DNA of 44,618 nt, taken from IMG/VR virus record IMGVR_UViG_3300043172_000232, positions 1 to 44,618 of that record. One strand, written 5' to 3'. Position 1 is the first letter of the stretch. Each line of letters opens with the position of its first letter. The DNA is from a virus. Made by a program: the position numbers and the translations under genes. Under the pieces are notes generated by a model. The model had not been told where the DNA came from, ran no database searches, and was given only the letters and a program-made list of their open reading frames with translations. Of the stretch, positions 29,848-38,245 are shown one piece after another.

Positions 29848-31914
29848 TCATGTTAATCCCGCTATTGAACATCTGCATTGTGGATGTAAGGGCGGGTGTT
29901 CTATCGGTTCAAAATTGAAACTGAGGGTTCCGCCCTGATCACCTTCAAACTCCGTACCCTGATCGAAGAAATTAAAGCCCAATGTCTGTATCCGACCGTC
30001 CATTGGCCCGCACCATTCGCAAACCCTTTCATCGGCGGCGGTAATCCATTCGACCTCTTTGACTACTCCGCTTTGCTTGTATGCTTCGATTGCACCCTGA
30101 TTAAAAGCCCAGATTGTTTCGGTTCGGGCAATCAGTAAAGCTCTTTTCCTGCCAATATCCTGCGCAGAGAATACAGCCCGGATTCTCCTTTGTATCGGCT
30201 CCGCCCCTTCACCCGCAAGGATACCATCCGCGACTGCCTGCCTCACTATCTTCTGGGTAGTCCGGTTGATTTGCCGGATTGCGCCCGTTCGCTTTTCCAC
30301 TATCCCCAAAGCCGCACCGTCATTGAACGATGCAGTTGTATCGATAGTCTCAATTGCCCTTTGGCCTGCTTGCAAGAAAGTCGCCCGCACGAACGGCAAG
30401 AACACATTCTTTAACCGCTCATCCCACAGGTCCATTTTGAACCAGCCGGGAACAAGATCGTCGGCACTTGCCTTTGCCCTCTTGAATTCCGCCTTGGCAG
30501 CCTGCGCGCTCACATCCTCACCCATCCGCTCAAAGTAACTAACCAAAGCTGCAACGAATTCGGTCGGTATGAAATTAGCGGAGGGCGTTTCCAGTGCCGG
30601 GAACTTTGCCTTTGCATGAGCACAACATATCGCCTTGTCTGTTTCATTCGGTCCAGGTGCTACTATCTCAGGCGGTTCCGGCGGGGCGTCACCCCACGCA
30701 ACAGGGTCTTTGCCGTCTATTTCCCGCTCCTCGTTTATACTGGCATACTTGGTTTCGATGTGGGTCTTCTGTTCCTGTAGCCGGAATTCTTTATCTTCCG
30801 GCACAGGGTTGTCGTAGGCAAAGAAAAGGTTCTCATCGAATTCAGGGGCAAGGTCCTGATTCATGGTCTCTTCGTTCATTGTCAGCCGGGGGAGGATTGT
30901 TCTCCTCATGTAACCCCGTTCGGCTACGTCAGCATTGGCTCTGCTCACGCCCTCATCCTGCAAGAAACTCATGGGGACGCCGAAGATACCGGCCAACTCC
31001 TTCAAGCTCCAATCCCTGCCCTTGAGAAACGCCATTTCTTTCGGGGATAGGGAGAACGGCTTGAACTCTGCCCCGCCCGTAGCAATTGCAAACTTACCCG
31101 CATTGCTCGGTTTCTGGAATCTCCTGAAATCATGGCGTACACGCTTCTTCTCGTCTTCATTGATAACTACGTCTTTGGGATAAGTTAATACTGTATCGGG
31201 GTTGCCGCCCTTCCTGAACATCGCCGTTTCATACGTGTTCATCGACATATACAAATCAGCCGCAACAACAGCCGCCTCAAGCGGGCCCACACCTAAGAAT
31301 GGCTGGTTGATCGAAGGGTATCGGAAATGAACCATATCCTTGACAGGGATTTTGATCTTCTCACTGCTCCTGCCATACTCGTAATGGGAGATAAACTTCT
31401 TCTTATCCGCCCTGGCCCATACAAACTGAGGCTGGAGCGGCCATAACTCATTTACAGCCAACCCATTACGGCATTTCAACCAATAGGCGTTACCCGTAGC
31501 GTCTTTGGCGCTTGCGGTGAGGTAGAACAGGTCGAATCGGTTCTGGATACCGTTTACGCGGTTAATTAAGTCGATAAGGGGGTGCTCAAGCACCTCTTCC
31601 ACGTCCGCAGCCGGGGTAGTGAATTTCAGGAGGTTGCTCTTGTGGAGTAGATACTGTTTGCGGTGATGGGGTACGGATCGTGTGCGAAACCGGCTTTTTG
31701 ACGTGTTTGTGGGCTTTGCGACGAATAACCGCAGCGTGGATTGGGCTACGGCCTTGGCGTTCGTATCGATCATGGCATATACCCATGACGTATTACGCCT
31801 GACAAGGGCCTTCATAGAGATATCAGGTCTGTAGGGCTGGCCGTCACCAAACGTAGTGACTGCACCCTCAGCGGCTATTGTACGACTTTTGCCGAACCAT
31901 CTGGTCCAAAACAT
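29848..31914 (-). CDS. Portal protein fused to MuF-like head morphogenesis domain, 688 aa
   Basis: Residues 1 to about 420 form an HK97-type portal (SWVYAMIDTNAKAVAQSTLRLF, HFRYPSINQPFLGVGPLEAA, LTYPKDVVINEDEKKR, LKELAGIFGVPMSFLQDEG). After a Pro-rich linker (APPEPPEIVAPGP) residues about 500-688 match the MuF/SPP1 gp7 domain (LLIARTETIWAFNQGAIEAY, WITAADERVCEWCGPMDG, HPPLHPQCRC). The portal ring threads DNA; MuF domains assist injection or capsid assembly. In most phages these are two genes, so this is a natural fusion. Confidence 0.92.
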   Translation of the reverse strand: MFWTRWFGKSRTIAAEGAVTTFGDGQPYRPDISMKALVRRNTSWVYAMIDTNAKAVAQSTLRLFVAKPTNTSKSRFRTRSVPHHRKQYLLHKSNLLKFTTPAADVEEVLEHPLIDLINRVNGIQNRFDLFYLTASAKDATGNAYWLKCRNGLAVNELWPLQPQFVWARADKKKFISHYEYGRSSEKIKIPVKDMVHFRYPSINQPFLGVGPLEAAVVAADLYMSMNTYETAMFRKGGNPDTVLTYPKDVVINEDEKKRVRHDFRRFQKPSNAGKFAIATGGAEFKPFSLSPKEMAFLKGRDWSLKELAGIFGVPMSFLQDEGVSRANADVAERGYMRRTILPRLTMNEETMNQDLAPEFDENLFFAYDNPVPEDKEFRLQEQKTHIETKYASINEEREIDGKDPVAWGDAPPEPPEIVAPGPNETDKAICCAHAKAKFPALETPSANFIPTEFVAALVSYFERMGEDVSAQAAKAEFKRAKASADDLVPGWFKMDLWDERLKNVFLPFVRATFLQAGQRAIETIDTTASFNDGAALGIVEKRTGAIRQINRTTQKIVRQAVADGILAGEGAEPIQRRIRAVFSAQDIGRKRALLIARTETIWAFNQGAIEAYKQSGVVKEVEWITAADERVCEWCGPMDGRIQTLGFNFFDQGTEFEGDQGGTLSFNFEPIEHPPLHPQCRCSIAGLT

Positions 31915-31929
31915 AGGAGCCCCTATATT

Positions 31930-31991
31930 GGAGCCGCATCCACTTTAACTTAAAGTAGCGGCCCCTCCATAGAGGGTTATAACTTATAACC
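31930..31991 (-). promoter_or_regulatory. Palindromes and leader hairpin before the portal gene
   Basis: Two perfect odd palindromes lie here: ACTTTAA-C-TTAAAGT (31942-31956) and GGTTATAA-C-TTATAACC (31975-31991). The first lies in a larger hairpin closed by 31930-31937 with 31958-31965; CCCTC-CATA-GAGGG (31963-31976) lies between. They sit right behind an HTH gene, so they could be operators for it, or an RNA element separating it from portal expression. Confidence 0.5.
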
Positions 31992-32203
31992 TAAAGCTTC
32001 CAGTTAATGTCGCAATCCCTTATCTCGTCGTAACTTACAAACTTCGGGGCGGTTATATGTGTAGCTAACATGCACCCCACCTTTGATAGATGTTTACTGA
32101 TCGCGGGTTGGCTTATGCCCATAAATGCCGCCGCCGACGCTTGTGTCAATCCCTGCATCTGGACGAGCCTGTATGCTTCAAGTTGTGATTTGGTTGGGTT
32201 CAT
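31991..32203 (-). CDS. HTH DNA-binding protein, 70 aa
   Basis: TKSQLEAYRLVQMQGLTQASAAAFMGISQPAISKHLSKV is a sigma region-4/LuxR-like helix-turn-helix, nearly the whole protein. It could regulate late genes; two palindromes lie directly downstream. Alternatively it is a small terminase-like accessory. Coupled by ATGA to the previous gene. Confidence 0.78.
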   Translation of the reverse strand: MNPTKSQLEAYRLVQMQGLTQASAAAFMGISQPAISKHLSKVGCMLATHITAPKFVSYDEIRDCDINWKL

Positions 32204-32421
32204 ATGCGTCTGTATGTCCAGTCTTTTGAATTCCTCGGGTTACCTATCCATTCAACCGTTAGAGCCTTGAAATGCCATTTCGCCATTTCGCCACAATACT
32301 TGAATTCATGCTCTAACTGTACGATAGCGACTCTTGCCGAATCATCTTCTGTGACTACGGTATCTGTCCATTCTTTGCCAACGGCTTCGTCGAAAGTATA
32401 TTTGATTTTCCAAATGTTCAT
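32200..32421 (-). CDS. Hypothetical protein, 73 aa
   Basis: Mixed alpha/beta (IWKIKYTFDEAVGKEW, TVVTEDDSARVAIVQLEHEF) ending in a basic tail. ATGA overlaps on both sides. The pattern VVTEDDSARVAIVQL looks like a small two-strand/helix domain. Function unknown. Confidence 0.68.
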   Translation of the reverse strand: MNIWKIKYTFDEAVGKEWTDTVVTEDDSARVAIVQLEHEFKYCGEMAKWHFKALTVEWIGNPRNSKDWTYRRI

Positions 32422-32708
32422 AACTTGGCCATCAACCGTTCCAGAATAACATTCTTCAATTCCTCATCAGATATATTCGTAATAAGGTCACCCAAGCGCT
32501 TATCCAACATTTTAATAACAGCGGAACCCTCCCCCATGCCCTCCGTGCCATAGCACAGGTATGTATTTATTTGATCTATTACCGCATACGCCACCTTGTC
32601 AATATCTATCTTGTCCGCGAGCGCGCGTGCAATTTCGGCCATTATTCCATCCTTAACCTGTTGTTCAAACTTAACTTGCCAATCTGGTACTGATATCGTA
32701 ACGTCCAT
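32418..32708 (-). CDS. Hypothetical helical protein, 96 aa
   Basis: Almost all helix (DWQVKFEQQVKDGIMAEIAR, LKNVILERLMAKL) with an acidic surface. Ribosome binding site AAGGAG upstream. No family recognised. Part of the accessory block between terminase and portal. Confidence 0.68.
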   Translation of the reverse strand: MDVTISVPDWQVKFEQQVKDGIMAEIARALADKIDIDKVAYAVIDQINTYLCYGTEGMGEGSAVIKMLDKRLGDLITNISDEELKNVILERLMAKL

Positions 32709-32722
32709 ATTATTTCATCTCC

Positions 32723-32935
32723 TTATTCACTATTTGAATCCCGTATCCTTTTCAATACTTCACTAAAAGGCATATCAATGTAACGACCATGCGCAAAACC
32801 TTCAAAATAAATGCAAGTTTGCTGGTCGTGTGTTTCAGATATACAAGTCACGGCGTCGGGGCGAAACGCAAGTTGCCGATGCCTGTTGCCCCAGTCCGTA
32901 TCCTTAAACTCAGTATGAATAAACTCTTTGCTCAT
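32723..32935 (-). CDS. Hypothetical protein, 70 aa, paralogue of the next gene upstream
   Basis: The core (AVTCISETHDQQTCIYFEG ... YIDMPFSEVLKRI) aligns with the neighbour at 32932-33171 (AISAVVESKDGCIVHIGG ... HVNMPFDELSKEI). This strand pattern ending in MPF(S/D)E(V/L) resembles small FlbD-like folds. An old tandem duplication. Confidence 0.66.
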   Translation of the reverse strand: MSKEFIHTEFKDTDWGNRHRQLAFRPDAVTCISETHDQQTCIYFEGFAHGRYIDMPFSEVLKRIRDSNSE

Positions 32936-33171
32936 TTCGCCCCCTTCTTCGGCCTGCCTAATTGTGGTAATATCTCTTTCGATAGTTCGTCAAAGGGCAT
33001 GTTGACATGAACTCCTGTCTGCCCTACAATACCTACCCACACTCCTTCTCCGCCAATGTGGACAATGCAACCATCTTTCGATTCCACAACAGCACTTATA
33101 GCCTTTTTCCGAATCAACACCCTATCGTCGCCCGTTTGGGCTGTTTGCGTTGTTTCGATCCAATCTTTCAT
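32932..33171 (-). CDS. Hypothetical protein, 79 aa, paralogue of the next gene downstream
   Basis: Beta-rich core with VNMPFDELSKEI as in its neighbour; the C-terminus is basic (GRPKKGAK). ATGA coupling to the downstream copy. Role unknown, possibly DNA-binding given the tail. Confidence 0.66.
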   Translation of the reverse strand: MKDWIETTQTAQTGDDRVLIRKKAISAVVESKDGCIVHIGGEGVWVGIVGQTGVHVNMPFDELSKEILPQLGRPKKGAK

Positions 33172-33174
33172 TTG

Positions 33175-33405
33175 TCACCCCTTCGTCCGTATCATTTCAT
33201 ATTTAGGATTTCTGTCGAGTGCCCACACGAGCGACATATTGCCAAGATATCTCCCCAAGTCCTCTAAGCATTCTGTACATATCGTGTGATCAGTCTCTAT
33301 GTCAAACTCATTGACTGGCCCTCCGTACGCCTTTATCCGCATCCTGCCGCTCGATGGAATCTGCTTTACCAACCTGCATATATGACAACACTTGTCCTTT
33401 GCCAC
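33175..33405 (-). CDS. Cys-rich hypothetical protein, 76 aa
   Basis: CCHICRLVKQIPSSGR ... CTECLEDLGRYLG gives two CxxC pairs about 32 residues apart, a zinc-binding fold. Begins after GGAGAAAGTAACGTGGC. Function unknown. Confidence 0.68.
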   Translation of the reverse strand: MAKDKCCHICRLVKQIPSSGRMRIKAYGGPVNEFDIETDHTICTECLEDLGRYLGNMSLVWALDRNPKYEMIRTKG

Positions 33406-33418
33406 GTTACTTTCTCCT

Positions 33419-33796
33419 TTAATGAATATTGATTAACTCTAAAAACATATCCTTTTCTTCGGGCACGTTACGTGCCTCAATCTCCAACTTGACCCGCCTC
33501 AGGATAAAGTAACATCTGCCGCAAACATGGCCATGTTCGCCGTTCCATACAAGTATTTCAGCTTTGCCGCAGACTTCGCAAGGGTTATTGGGCCCCCCTA
33601 TATTCCTGCCGTTCGCCCTAAATGCTCTCTTTGCTCTGCAAATAGATTCAGTTATAGCTTTTGGCGTAACACCTTCCCGCTCTGCCAAATCCATGACACG
33701 AATACCTTGCACCCTTAATTTGTATCGCCTTGCGATAGTCTCGGAGCAGTCACGCTTCAGGATTTCAGCCATCCATGGTTCCCAAACAACTAGCAT
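33419..33796 (-). CDS. HTH protein with zinc ribbon, 125 aa
   Basis: RRYKLRVQGIRVMDLAEREGVTPKAITESICRAKRAFR is a sigma-region-4-like helix-turn-helix; then CEVCGKAEI ... CGRCYFILRR is a zinc ribbon. Such a pair fits a transcription regulator or small terminase-like protein. It overlaps the upstream gene by seven bases. Confidence 0.72.
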   Translation of the reverse strand: MLVVWEPWMAEILKRDCSETIARRYKLRVQGIRVMDLAEREGVTPKAITESICRAKRAFRANGRNIGGPNNPCEVCGKAEILVWNGEHGHVCGRCYFILRRVKLEIEARNVPEEKDMFLELINIH

Positions 33797-34512
33797 TTCT
33801 GGAACCTCATAGTTTTCTTATCGAAGCCATGCTCTTTGCCGGACTCGTCTTTGCCTATCACCAACTGCTCACCTACCCACAGGAGAGTCATCTGATGACC
33901 GACTACTGCCTCAAATTTATCGCCCGGCCCTATTTCATTTTCGGGCTGGATCGGAGTCGGTGAAGGGATCGGTGCAAGGGCGGGCGGCGGAGCGTCTACG
34001 CAGTCTTTACACCAATGAGTCGCATCCACTGATTCGGCTTTCTTGTTACACCACACCGCCTTCTGTGTCTTGTCGCCCCGCATATGTTCGCAGTTCTTGC
34101 ACATAGCAGGCCTTACTATCTCGACCGGCTTGGTTTTGAGTATCCGATGCTTGGAGCATTCTTTGTACTTGGGGCAATAGGCATTCGCATTAACAAACCG
34201 CTGAACCTCAGTGCAATAAGTCGAAAGTCTGTCTTGTGGTGCGTTCCAGTTCTCGCAATCCTGACACTTACCGGGGGCATCCGTGGCCTTGAGGATGTCT
34301 GCTGGTTTCGTGGCCTTGGCATTTTCAATTATCTTAGCCCCCACCCTGTCTTTGAAATTAGGGCATGTTTCATTTGCCGACATCATAATCCATTTCTTGT
34401 TATTGTCGCCCGCCTCTATACACATCCCGGTTTTGTCGGCATCATACAAAGATGCAAGTCCTTTGAATGAGACGAAATGGTGACAGTCCCTGCACTTATC
34501 AATCTTTAACAT
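33790..34512 (-). CDS. Protein with three Cys-rich repeats, 240 aa
   Basis: Three repeats of about 60 residues, each C-x2-C-x(n)-C-x(n)-C: KCRDCHHFV ... MCIEAG ... TCPNFK; KCQDCENW ... YCTEVQ ... YCPKYK; MCKNCEHM ... WCNKKA ... WCKDC. The same motif occurs as single units at 36285, 24224 and 43695. After a Pro linker a small beta domain follows (KFEAVVGHQMTLLWVGEQLVIG). Probably zinc-binding; partner unknown. Confidence 0.75.
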   Translation of the reverse strand: MLKIDKCRDCHHFVSFKGLASLYDADKTGMCIEAGDNNKKWIMMSANETCPNFKDRVGAKIIENAKATKPADILKATDAPGKCQDCENWNAPQDRLSTYCTEVQRFVNANAYCPKYKECSKHRILKTKPVEIVRPAMCKNCEHMRGDKTQKAVWCNKKAESVDATHWCKDCVDAPPPALAPIPSPTPIQPENEIGPGDKFEAVVGHQMTLLWVGEQLVIGKDESGKEHGFDKKTMRFQKC

Positions 34513-35423
34513 TTCCTACTCCTTACAATTCCATTCTCTAATTGACCGCCGCCGATATTCATGGCAGCTTCTATTTCGCCAAAGGCAACATCGCCGTTCA
34601 CATACGCTACCCATTCGCTTTCACCTTCCAGCTTTTCCATGCACAGGTGAGGCCATGCAACTACAGAATTGAGCCGGGGCCATAACTGCTTCGGCGCGAC
34701 AATAGCCAAATCGTCAATAATCCACGGCTTCGGCGGGCGCGTGAGCTTTATTGTCATTAGATTCCTGGTATAGCTCTGTTTGTTCTTGCGCTCCCTCGTC
34801 GATATCCTGTCCCCGCCACCCACCTCAGCCCAAAACTCACCTGTCACTTTTGGAACATGCAGGAAATCAGTGAAGAAGCACATCCTGCGGGTCAAGTCCC
34901 AATCGATCAATACCGTAATATCTTCGTTGTAGAGCCCTGTCTTTGCTAAAAGACTCTTGCGGTGCATAAACGATACATGCAGTACATGATTGAATTGCAG
35001 CATCACCATCCGATCAAAATCCCGGCTTATTTCTACATTCTTAGCCATCGGTTCCATTTGGCCGTCGATCATCTTGTAATGGACTTTGTACAAATCGGAG
35101 TATACCACATCCATATCGGTATTGTCCAAAGCATGTACTAATGTGCTGATATGGTGAGGGTAGAATAAATCGTCATCGCCGAGATAACAGATATACTCAC
35201 CCTGCGCTATTTCGAGGGCCCGATTGAATGAATAAGGCAAACCGAGATTCTGGTTCCTGTCAATAAAGATTAGCCTGTCATCCGGGATCGGGACAACGGG
35301 GCAGCCGCCGTCCCTTGTCAGAATCACCTCAAAGTCCTCGAACTCCTGCGCATAGATACTCCGCAGTGCCCGGTTGACGAGTTCGGGCCGGTTATAGGTT
35401 GATATCAGAATCGTTACCTTCAA
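34506..35423 (-). CDS. Family 2 glycosyltransferase (GT-A), 305 aa
   Basis: VTILISTYNRPELVNRALRSI, RNQNLGLPYSFNRALEIAQGEYICYLGDDDLF with the metal-binding DDD, and VLIDWDLTRRM match GT2 enzymes that move a sugar from a nucleotide-sugar to an acceptor. In phages such enzymes modify DNA, capsid or host O-antigen. The C-terminal 60 residues are unrelated to the core. Placed between terminase and portal among accessory genes. Confidence 0.9.
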   Translation of the reverse strand: MKVTILISTYNRPELVNRALRSIYAQEFEDFEVILTRDGGCPVVPIPDDRLIFIDRNQNLGLPYSFNRALEIAQGEYICYLGDDDLFYPHHISTLVHALDNTDMDVVYSDLYKVHYKMIDGQMEPMAKNVEISRDFDRMVMLQFNHVLHVSFMHRKSLLAKTGLYNEDITVLIDWDLTRRMCFFTDFLHVPKVTGEFWAEVGGGDRISTRERKNKQSYTRNLMTIKLTRPPKPWIIDDLAIVAPKQLWPRLNSVVAWPHLCMEKLEGESEWVAYVNGDVAFGEIEAAMNIGGGQLENGIVRSRKC

Positions 35424-35757
35424 TTATTGTCCTTGCCCATTTATAGAAACAAATTGCTATCTTATGGAAACCAGCCCTTGCCCACGCCCTCGCCTCGACT
35501 AACAGAGTCGCGGGTGTCGGCATAATCTGATTTACCCTGTGTATCCACTGCAGACACCTGGCTACATCACCGCACCGCAGGAACGCATTGGCGGCCCGTG
35601 TGTGCATCCAGTTGTCATTCCGGTACGTGTACGCCATCCACAGGAAACACCGCCCAGCGAACGCACAGGAGCCCTCCCTGTCCATTCCGTTAAAGGTGTG
35701 GTGCAGGGTGTCGAACGGGAACGGGTAATCATGTATTGTCGGTTTTCGGAGTATCAT
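35392..35757 (-). CDS. TPR-like helical protein, 121 aa
   Basis: Pairs of helices (AANAFLRCGDVARCLQWIHRV, LLVEARAWARAGFHKIAICFYKWA) look like tetratricopeptide repeats. It overlaps the glycosyltransferase start by 32 bases and likely works with it, as many glycosyltransferases pair with TPR proteins. Confidence 0.68.
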   Translation of the reverse strand: MILRKPTIHDYPFPFDTLHHTFNGMDREGSCAFAGRCFLWMAYTYRNDNWMHTRAANAFLRCGDVARCLQWIHRVNQIMPTPATLLVEARAWARAGFHKIAICFYKWARTIIEGNDSDINL

Positions 35758-35938
35758 CTGCTTTGCTTGTTATCCATCCATTCCGTACAGGTGGCGTGAA
35801 ACCTCTTTCGTCCTCTAACCAGTTCAGGCAATCCTCAAGTGCTGCTGGGGCAACTTTCAGTCTTGCTTCGGCCTCCAACATGACGTAATACATCTTCTCT
35901 AACATAGCTTTCGGGGTGGTATACAGCACTGGTTCCAT
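35729..35938 (-). CDS. Hypothetical protein, 69 aa
   Basis: Strong site AAGGAGAAAGAAGAA. Helical N-terminal half (AMLEKMYYVMLEAEARLKV), hydrophilic tail. Overlaps the TPR-like gene. Function unknown. Confidence 0.65.
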   Translation of the reverse strand: MEPVLYTTPKAMLEKMYYVMLEAEARLKVAPAALEDCLNWLEDERGFTPPVRNGWITSKADDTPKTDNT

Positions 35939-36036
35939 TTCTTCTTTCTCCTTAATTCACGTGCTCTGTTTTTGCGTATCCGCTCTGTCCATTTACTTTT
36001 GCGCAATCGTTTCGGCAGGCATTTCTCGTTAATCAT
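35899..36036 (-). CDS. Possible small basic protein, 45 aa
   Basis: ATG at 36036 overlaps the upstream stop by eight bases, the pattern of real junctions here. The product is very basic (CLPKRLRKSKWTERIRKNR) and could bind nucleic acid. It overlaps the next gene by 40 bases in another frame, which lowers certainty. Confidence 0.42.
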   Translation of the reverse strand: MINEKCLPKRLRKSKWTERIRKNRARELRRKKKWNQCCIPPRKLC

Positions 36037-36283
36037 GTATGCCTCCGTCTAAATCCCGGAAATAATCAAGTTCCGGCTCTTTTGGTTCTGCGGGGTCGGT
36101 GGATTTATCTTCACCCATAGCCTCGCATCTCATATTCCGAAATCTATCCAGTTCCTCCTGACATACTGCACGCAATCTATGCGAAGCCCGAAGACAGAAA
36201 CATTGCGACAGAATCAGCCCGATTGCTATACCTAACGACACCAGGGCAACAACCCCGCACGTAATCCCAATAATCTCTCTCAT
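36029..36283 (-). CDS. Single-pass membrane protein, 84 aa
   Basis: Residues 3-27 (EIIGITCGVVALVSLGIAIG, LILSQ) span the membrane; the tail is acidic and cytoplasmic or periplasmic. Ribosome binding site AGGAGAAATAGA. Role unknown. Confidence 0.72.
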   Translation of the reverse strand: MREIIGITCGVVALVSLGIAIGLILSQCFCLRASHRLRAVCQEELDRFRNMRCEAMGEDKSTDPAEPKEPELDYFRDLDGGIHD

Positions 36284-36284
36284 T

Positions 36285-36449
36285 CTATTTCTCCTTTACT
36301 TCAAAATCCTTACAAGTATCATCTGCCCATTTCTGGGGCCAACCCTGGACTTTGCCAAGGCACTTACCCCACCAACTCAATCCATCGGGCGACCTGAAAG
36401 ACTGTTTCCACCATTTACAATTAGAGCAGATTGGCTTTATGTCAGTCAT
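36285..36449 (-). CDS. Cys-rich single-repeat protein, 54 aa
   Basis: Start at 36449 (eight-base overlap with the preceding stop) rather than 36488. PICSNCKWWKQ ... GKCLGKV ... DTCKDFE is one unit of the C-x2-C-x(n)-C-x(n)-C-x2-F motif found three times in the gene at 33790. Likely a zinc site. Confidence 0.72.
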   Translation of the reverse strand: MTDIKPICSNCKWWKQSFRSPDGLSWWGKCLGKVQGWPQKWADDTCKDFEVKEK

Positions 36450-36840
36450 CCCGCTCAAACTCCGCACAACAATGCCCAACTTTAACAACTAACATACTCG
36501 CCCCGACGCCGCCTTTGACGATAATCATAGACGATTTGAACGGATTATTGGGAGTCCCGCCATGCCAATTGTCAGCATCGGCAACATTAAGGCAATTAAC
36601 ATAAGCGGGCAATCCGCCCGATATCTTCCCCTTGTGGCGACACACACCGCATCGGCTGCGCCTTTTCAATGTTACTGGGTATGTTTTAGGAAAATCGCCC
36701 ACGTCGGCGAAATCCTTTGCGTTCACATCACAGTTTGAACACAGCCACGTATCTAAAACTTCCCGCAACTCATTAAACGTAATACCGAGACATTCCCCGC
36801 AGCACGGGCAATACAAAATACAATCTTCGTCTTTAGTCAT
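36442..36840 (-). CDS. Double zinc-finger protein, 132 aa
   Basis: Start at 36840 overlaps the TerL stop by eight bases (preferred to 36867). CPCCGECLG ... CSNC is a zinc ribbon; CGVCRHKG ... CLN ... HCCAEFE is a copy of the repeat motif. Follows the terminase directly. Function unknown. Confidence 0.68.
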   Translation of the reverse strand: MTKDEDCILYCPCCGECLGITFNELREVLDTWLCSNCDVNAKDFADVGDFPKTYPVTLKRRSRCGVCRHKGKISGGLPAYVNCLNVADADNWHGGTPNNPFKSSMIIVKGGVGASMLVVKVGHCCAEFERDD

Positions 36841-38245
36841 CCCATTGCGTCCAAACTTCTTCATCATTAGCCATTACATATTCCGGCTTGTTCATTTCGG
36901 CCTTACGCTCCGCCTTCGGGTCCTCGATCTCGAATGTCACGCTTGCCTGTGTCATGCCCTTTAAGTTTACAAGGCTATACCTCACAGCATCCAGTAAGTG
37001 ATTGAAAGCGTCTACCGGCTTGTTCAACAGCTTGCCCTCTTTGTCCTCAGCCCACTTATACGCTCTCAGTTCGCGGAGCAGATTGATAGAGGATGAATGG
37101 ATGTGGAGGTTGAACTGCTGAACTCGTTGGATTCCATGGACGATACTGTCTGGCCCTTTGGTGCAGGGTACAACCAGCATTCCACACTGCTGCAATTCGG
37201 TGATACTCTTGGGCTCGGCGCAATCGGCGACGGTGTATGATTGAGTAGTGATATATGGTTTGAGACGAGCGTTGATTTCGTCATTAGTAAGTCCTTTTTC
37301 GTAGAGGAGTTCCCGGATATACACTTCGTTACGAATGAAACCCAATTCAGCACAAGCAGTAGGGCTGTTGCTATAGCCAAAGTCAAGGCCATACCCATGA
37401 CAATCAAACCTGTCCTCAGGCCATTCGTCAGTTTCTTCATAATTCTCATATACTAATCCTTTTAATACACCCCATTGACCGAGACAGTATACTTTGTAAA
37501 AGTTGTCATCTTTGTACTTATACCCTTCAAGCACAGATGCGTCTACCGGGTCCATGAATTTATTGTCTTTATATACTGAATGATGCAGGGTTGCGAATCT
37601 GTCCGGGGTGTCGCCGTCAATATCCCGTATCCTTATCCGCCGCATATGATTGGGCCAGTTGTCTGGCGTCACCTCATCCACATTCACCTTGTCGTCGATA
37701 CACTTGAAGAATTCATCATTGATCCACGACTCAATAGATACTGGGTTGAATGAGAGGATGATCTGCTTGTAATAGGGTGTCTGGCCTCTCAGCCTGTTAT
37801 CAAGTTGCCAGAAGTCCTCAAAATTCAACTCCGTGGCCTCTTCGCACCATATCCCTGTTATGCCCTCAATGGATTTGATTTTCTCGTGATCGTCCATGCC
37901 TGAGAAAATGAAGTGGTTACCCCATTTGTCGGTAATAGTCATGGGCTTCTTAGTTTTGGAGGCCAGTGGCGGTTTCAGCCCGAATTCATCACAGGTACTC
38001 CACATCAAGTCGAACGCGGACTTCTCTACCGCTGGCTGGGTTTTGCGGACAACCAGCCATTTATGCTTCCTGCCTTCACTTGCCGCCTTGACGGTGCGTA
38101 CAGCCAACTTCTTAGCTGCGAACCTGGACTTACCACTATCACCCCCACCCCACAGGACAAGATACCTGTCCCTGTTCCCGTACAGCGGGTAGAATATGTC
38201 GTTGGTTACTTGTTGCAGGTTGGATAGGTCAAACTTCATCCTCAA
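36833..38245 (-). CDS. terL: Terminase large subunit (PBSX/Terminase_3 type), 470 aa
   Basis: Walker A WGGGDSGKS (about 33-41), Walker B GIWCEEATE, coupling motif SFNPV, and a nuclease domain with GLDFGYSNSPTA, DCAEPKS and NHLLDAVRY. It pumps DNA into the prohead and cuts it. Full length. Starts by ATGA overlap with the upstream small gene. Confidence 0.95.
   Translation of the reverse strand: MRMKFDLSNLQQVTNDIFYPLYGNRDRYLVLWGGGDSGKSRFAAKKLAVRTVKAASEGRKHKWLVVRKTQPAVEKSAFDLMWSTCDEFGLKPPLASKTKKPMTITDKWGNHFIFSGMDDHEKIKSIEGITGIWCEEATELNFEDFWQLDNRLRGQTPYYKQIILSFNPVSIESWINDEFFKCIDDKVNVDEVTPDNWPNHMRRIRIRDIDGDTPDRFATLHHSVYKDNKFMDPVDASVLEGYKYKDDNFYKVYCLGQWGVLKGLVYENYEETDEWPEDRFDCHGYGLDFGYSNSPTACAELGFIRNEVYIRELLYEKGLTNDEINARLKPYITTQSYTVADCAEPKSITELQQCGMLVVPCTKGPDSIVHGIQRVQQFNLHIHSSSINLLRELRAYKWAEDKEGKLLNKPVDAFNHLLDAVRYSLVNLKGMTQASVTFEIEDPKAERKAEMNKPEYVMANDEEVWTQWDD

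Noticed and set aside
30266-31183. Plus-strand frames opposite the portal gene
   Set aside because: Shadows; low-complexity translations and the minus strand carries a complete portal-MuF protein.
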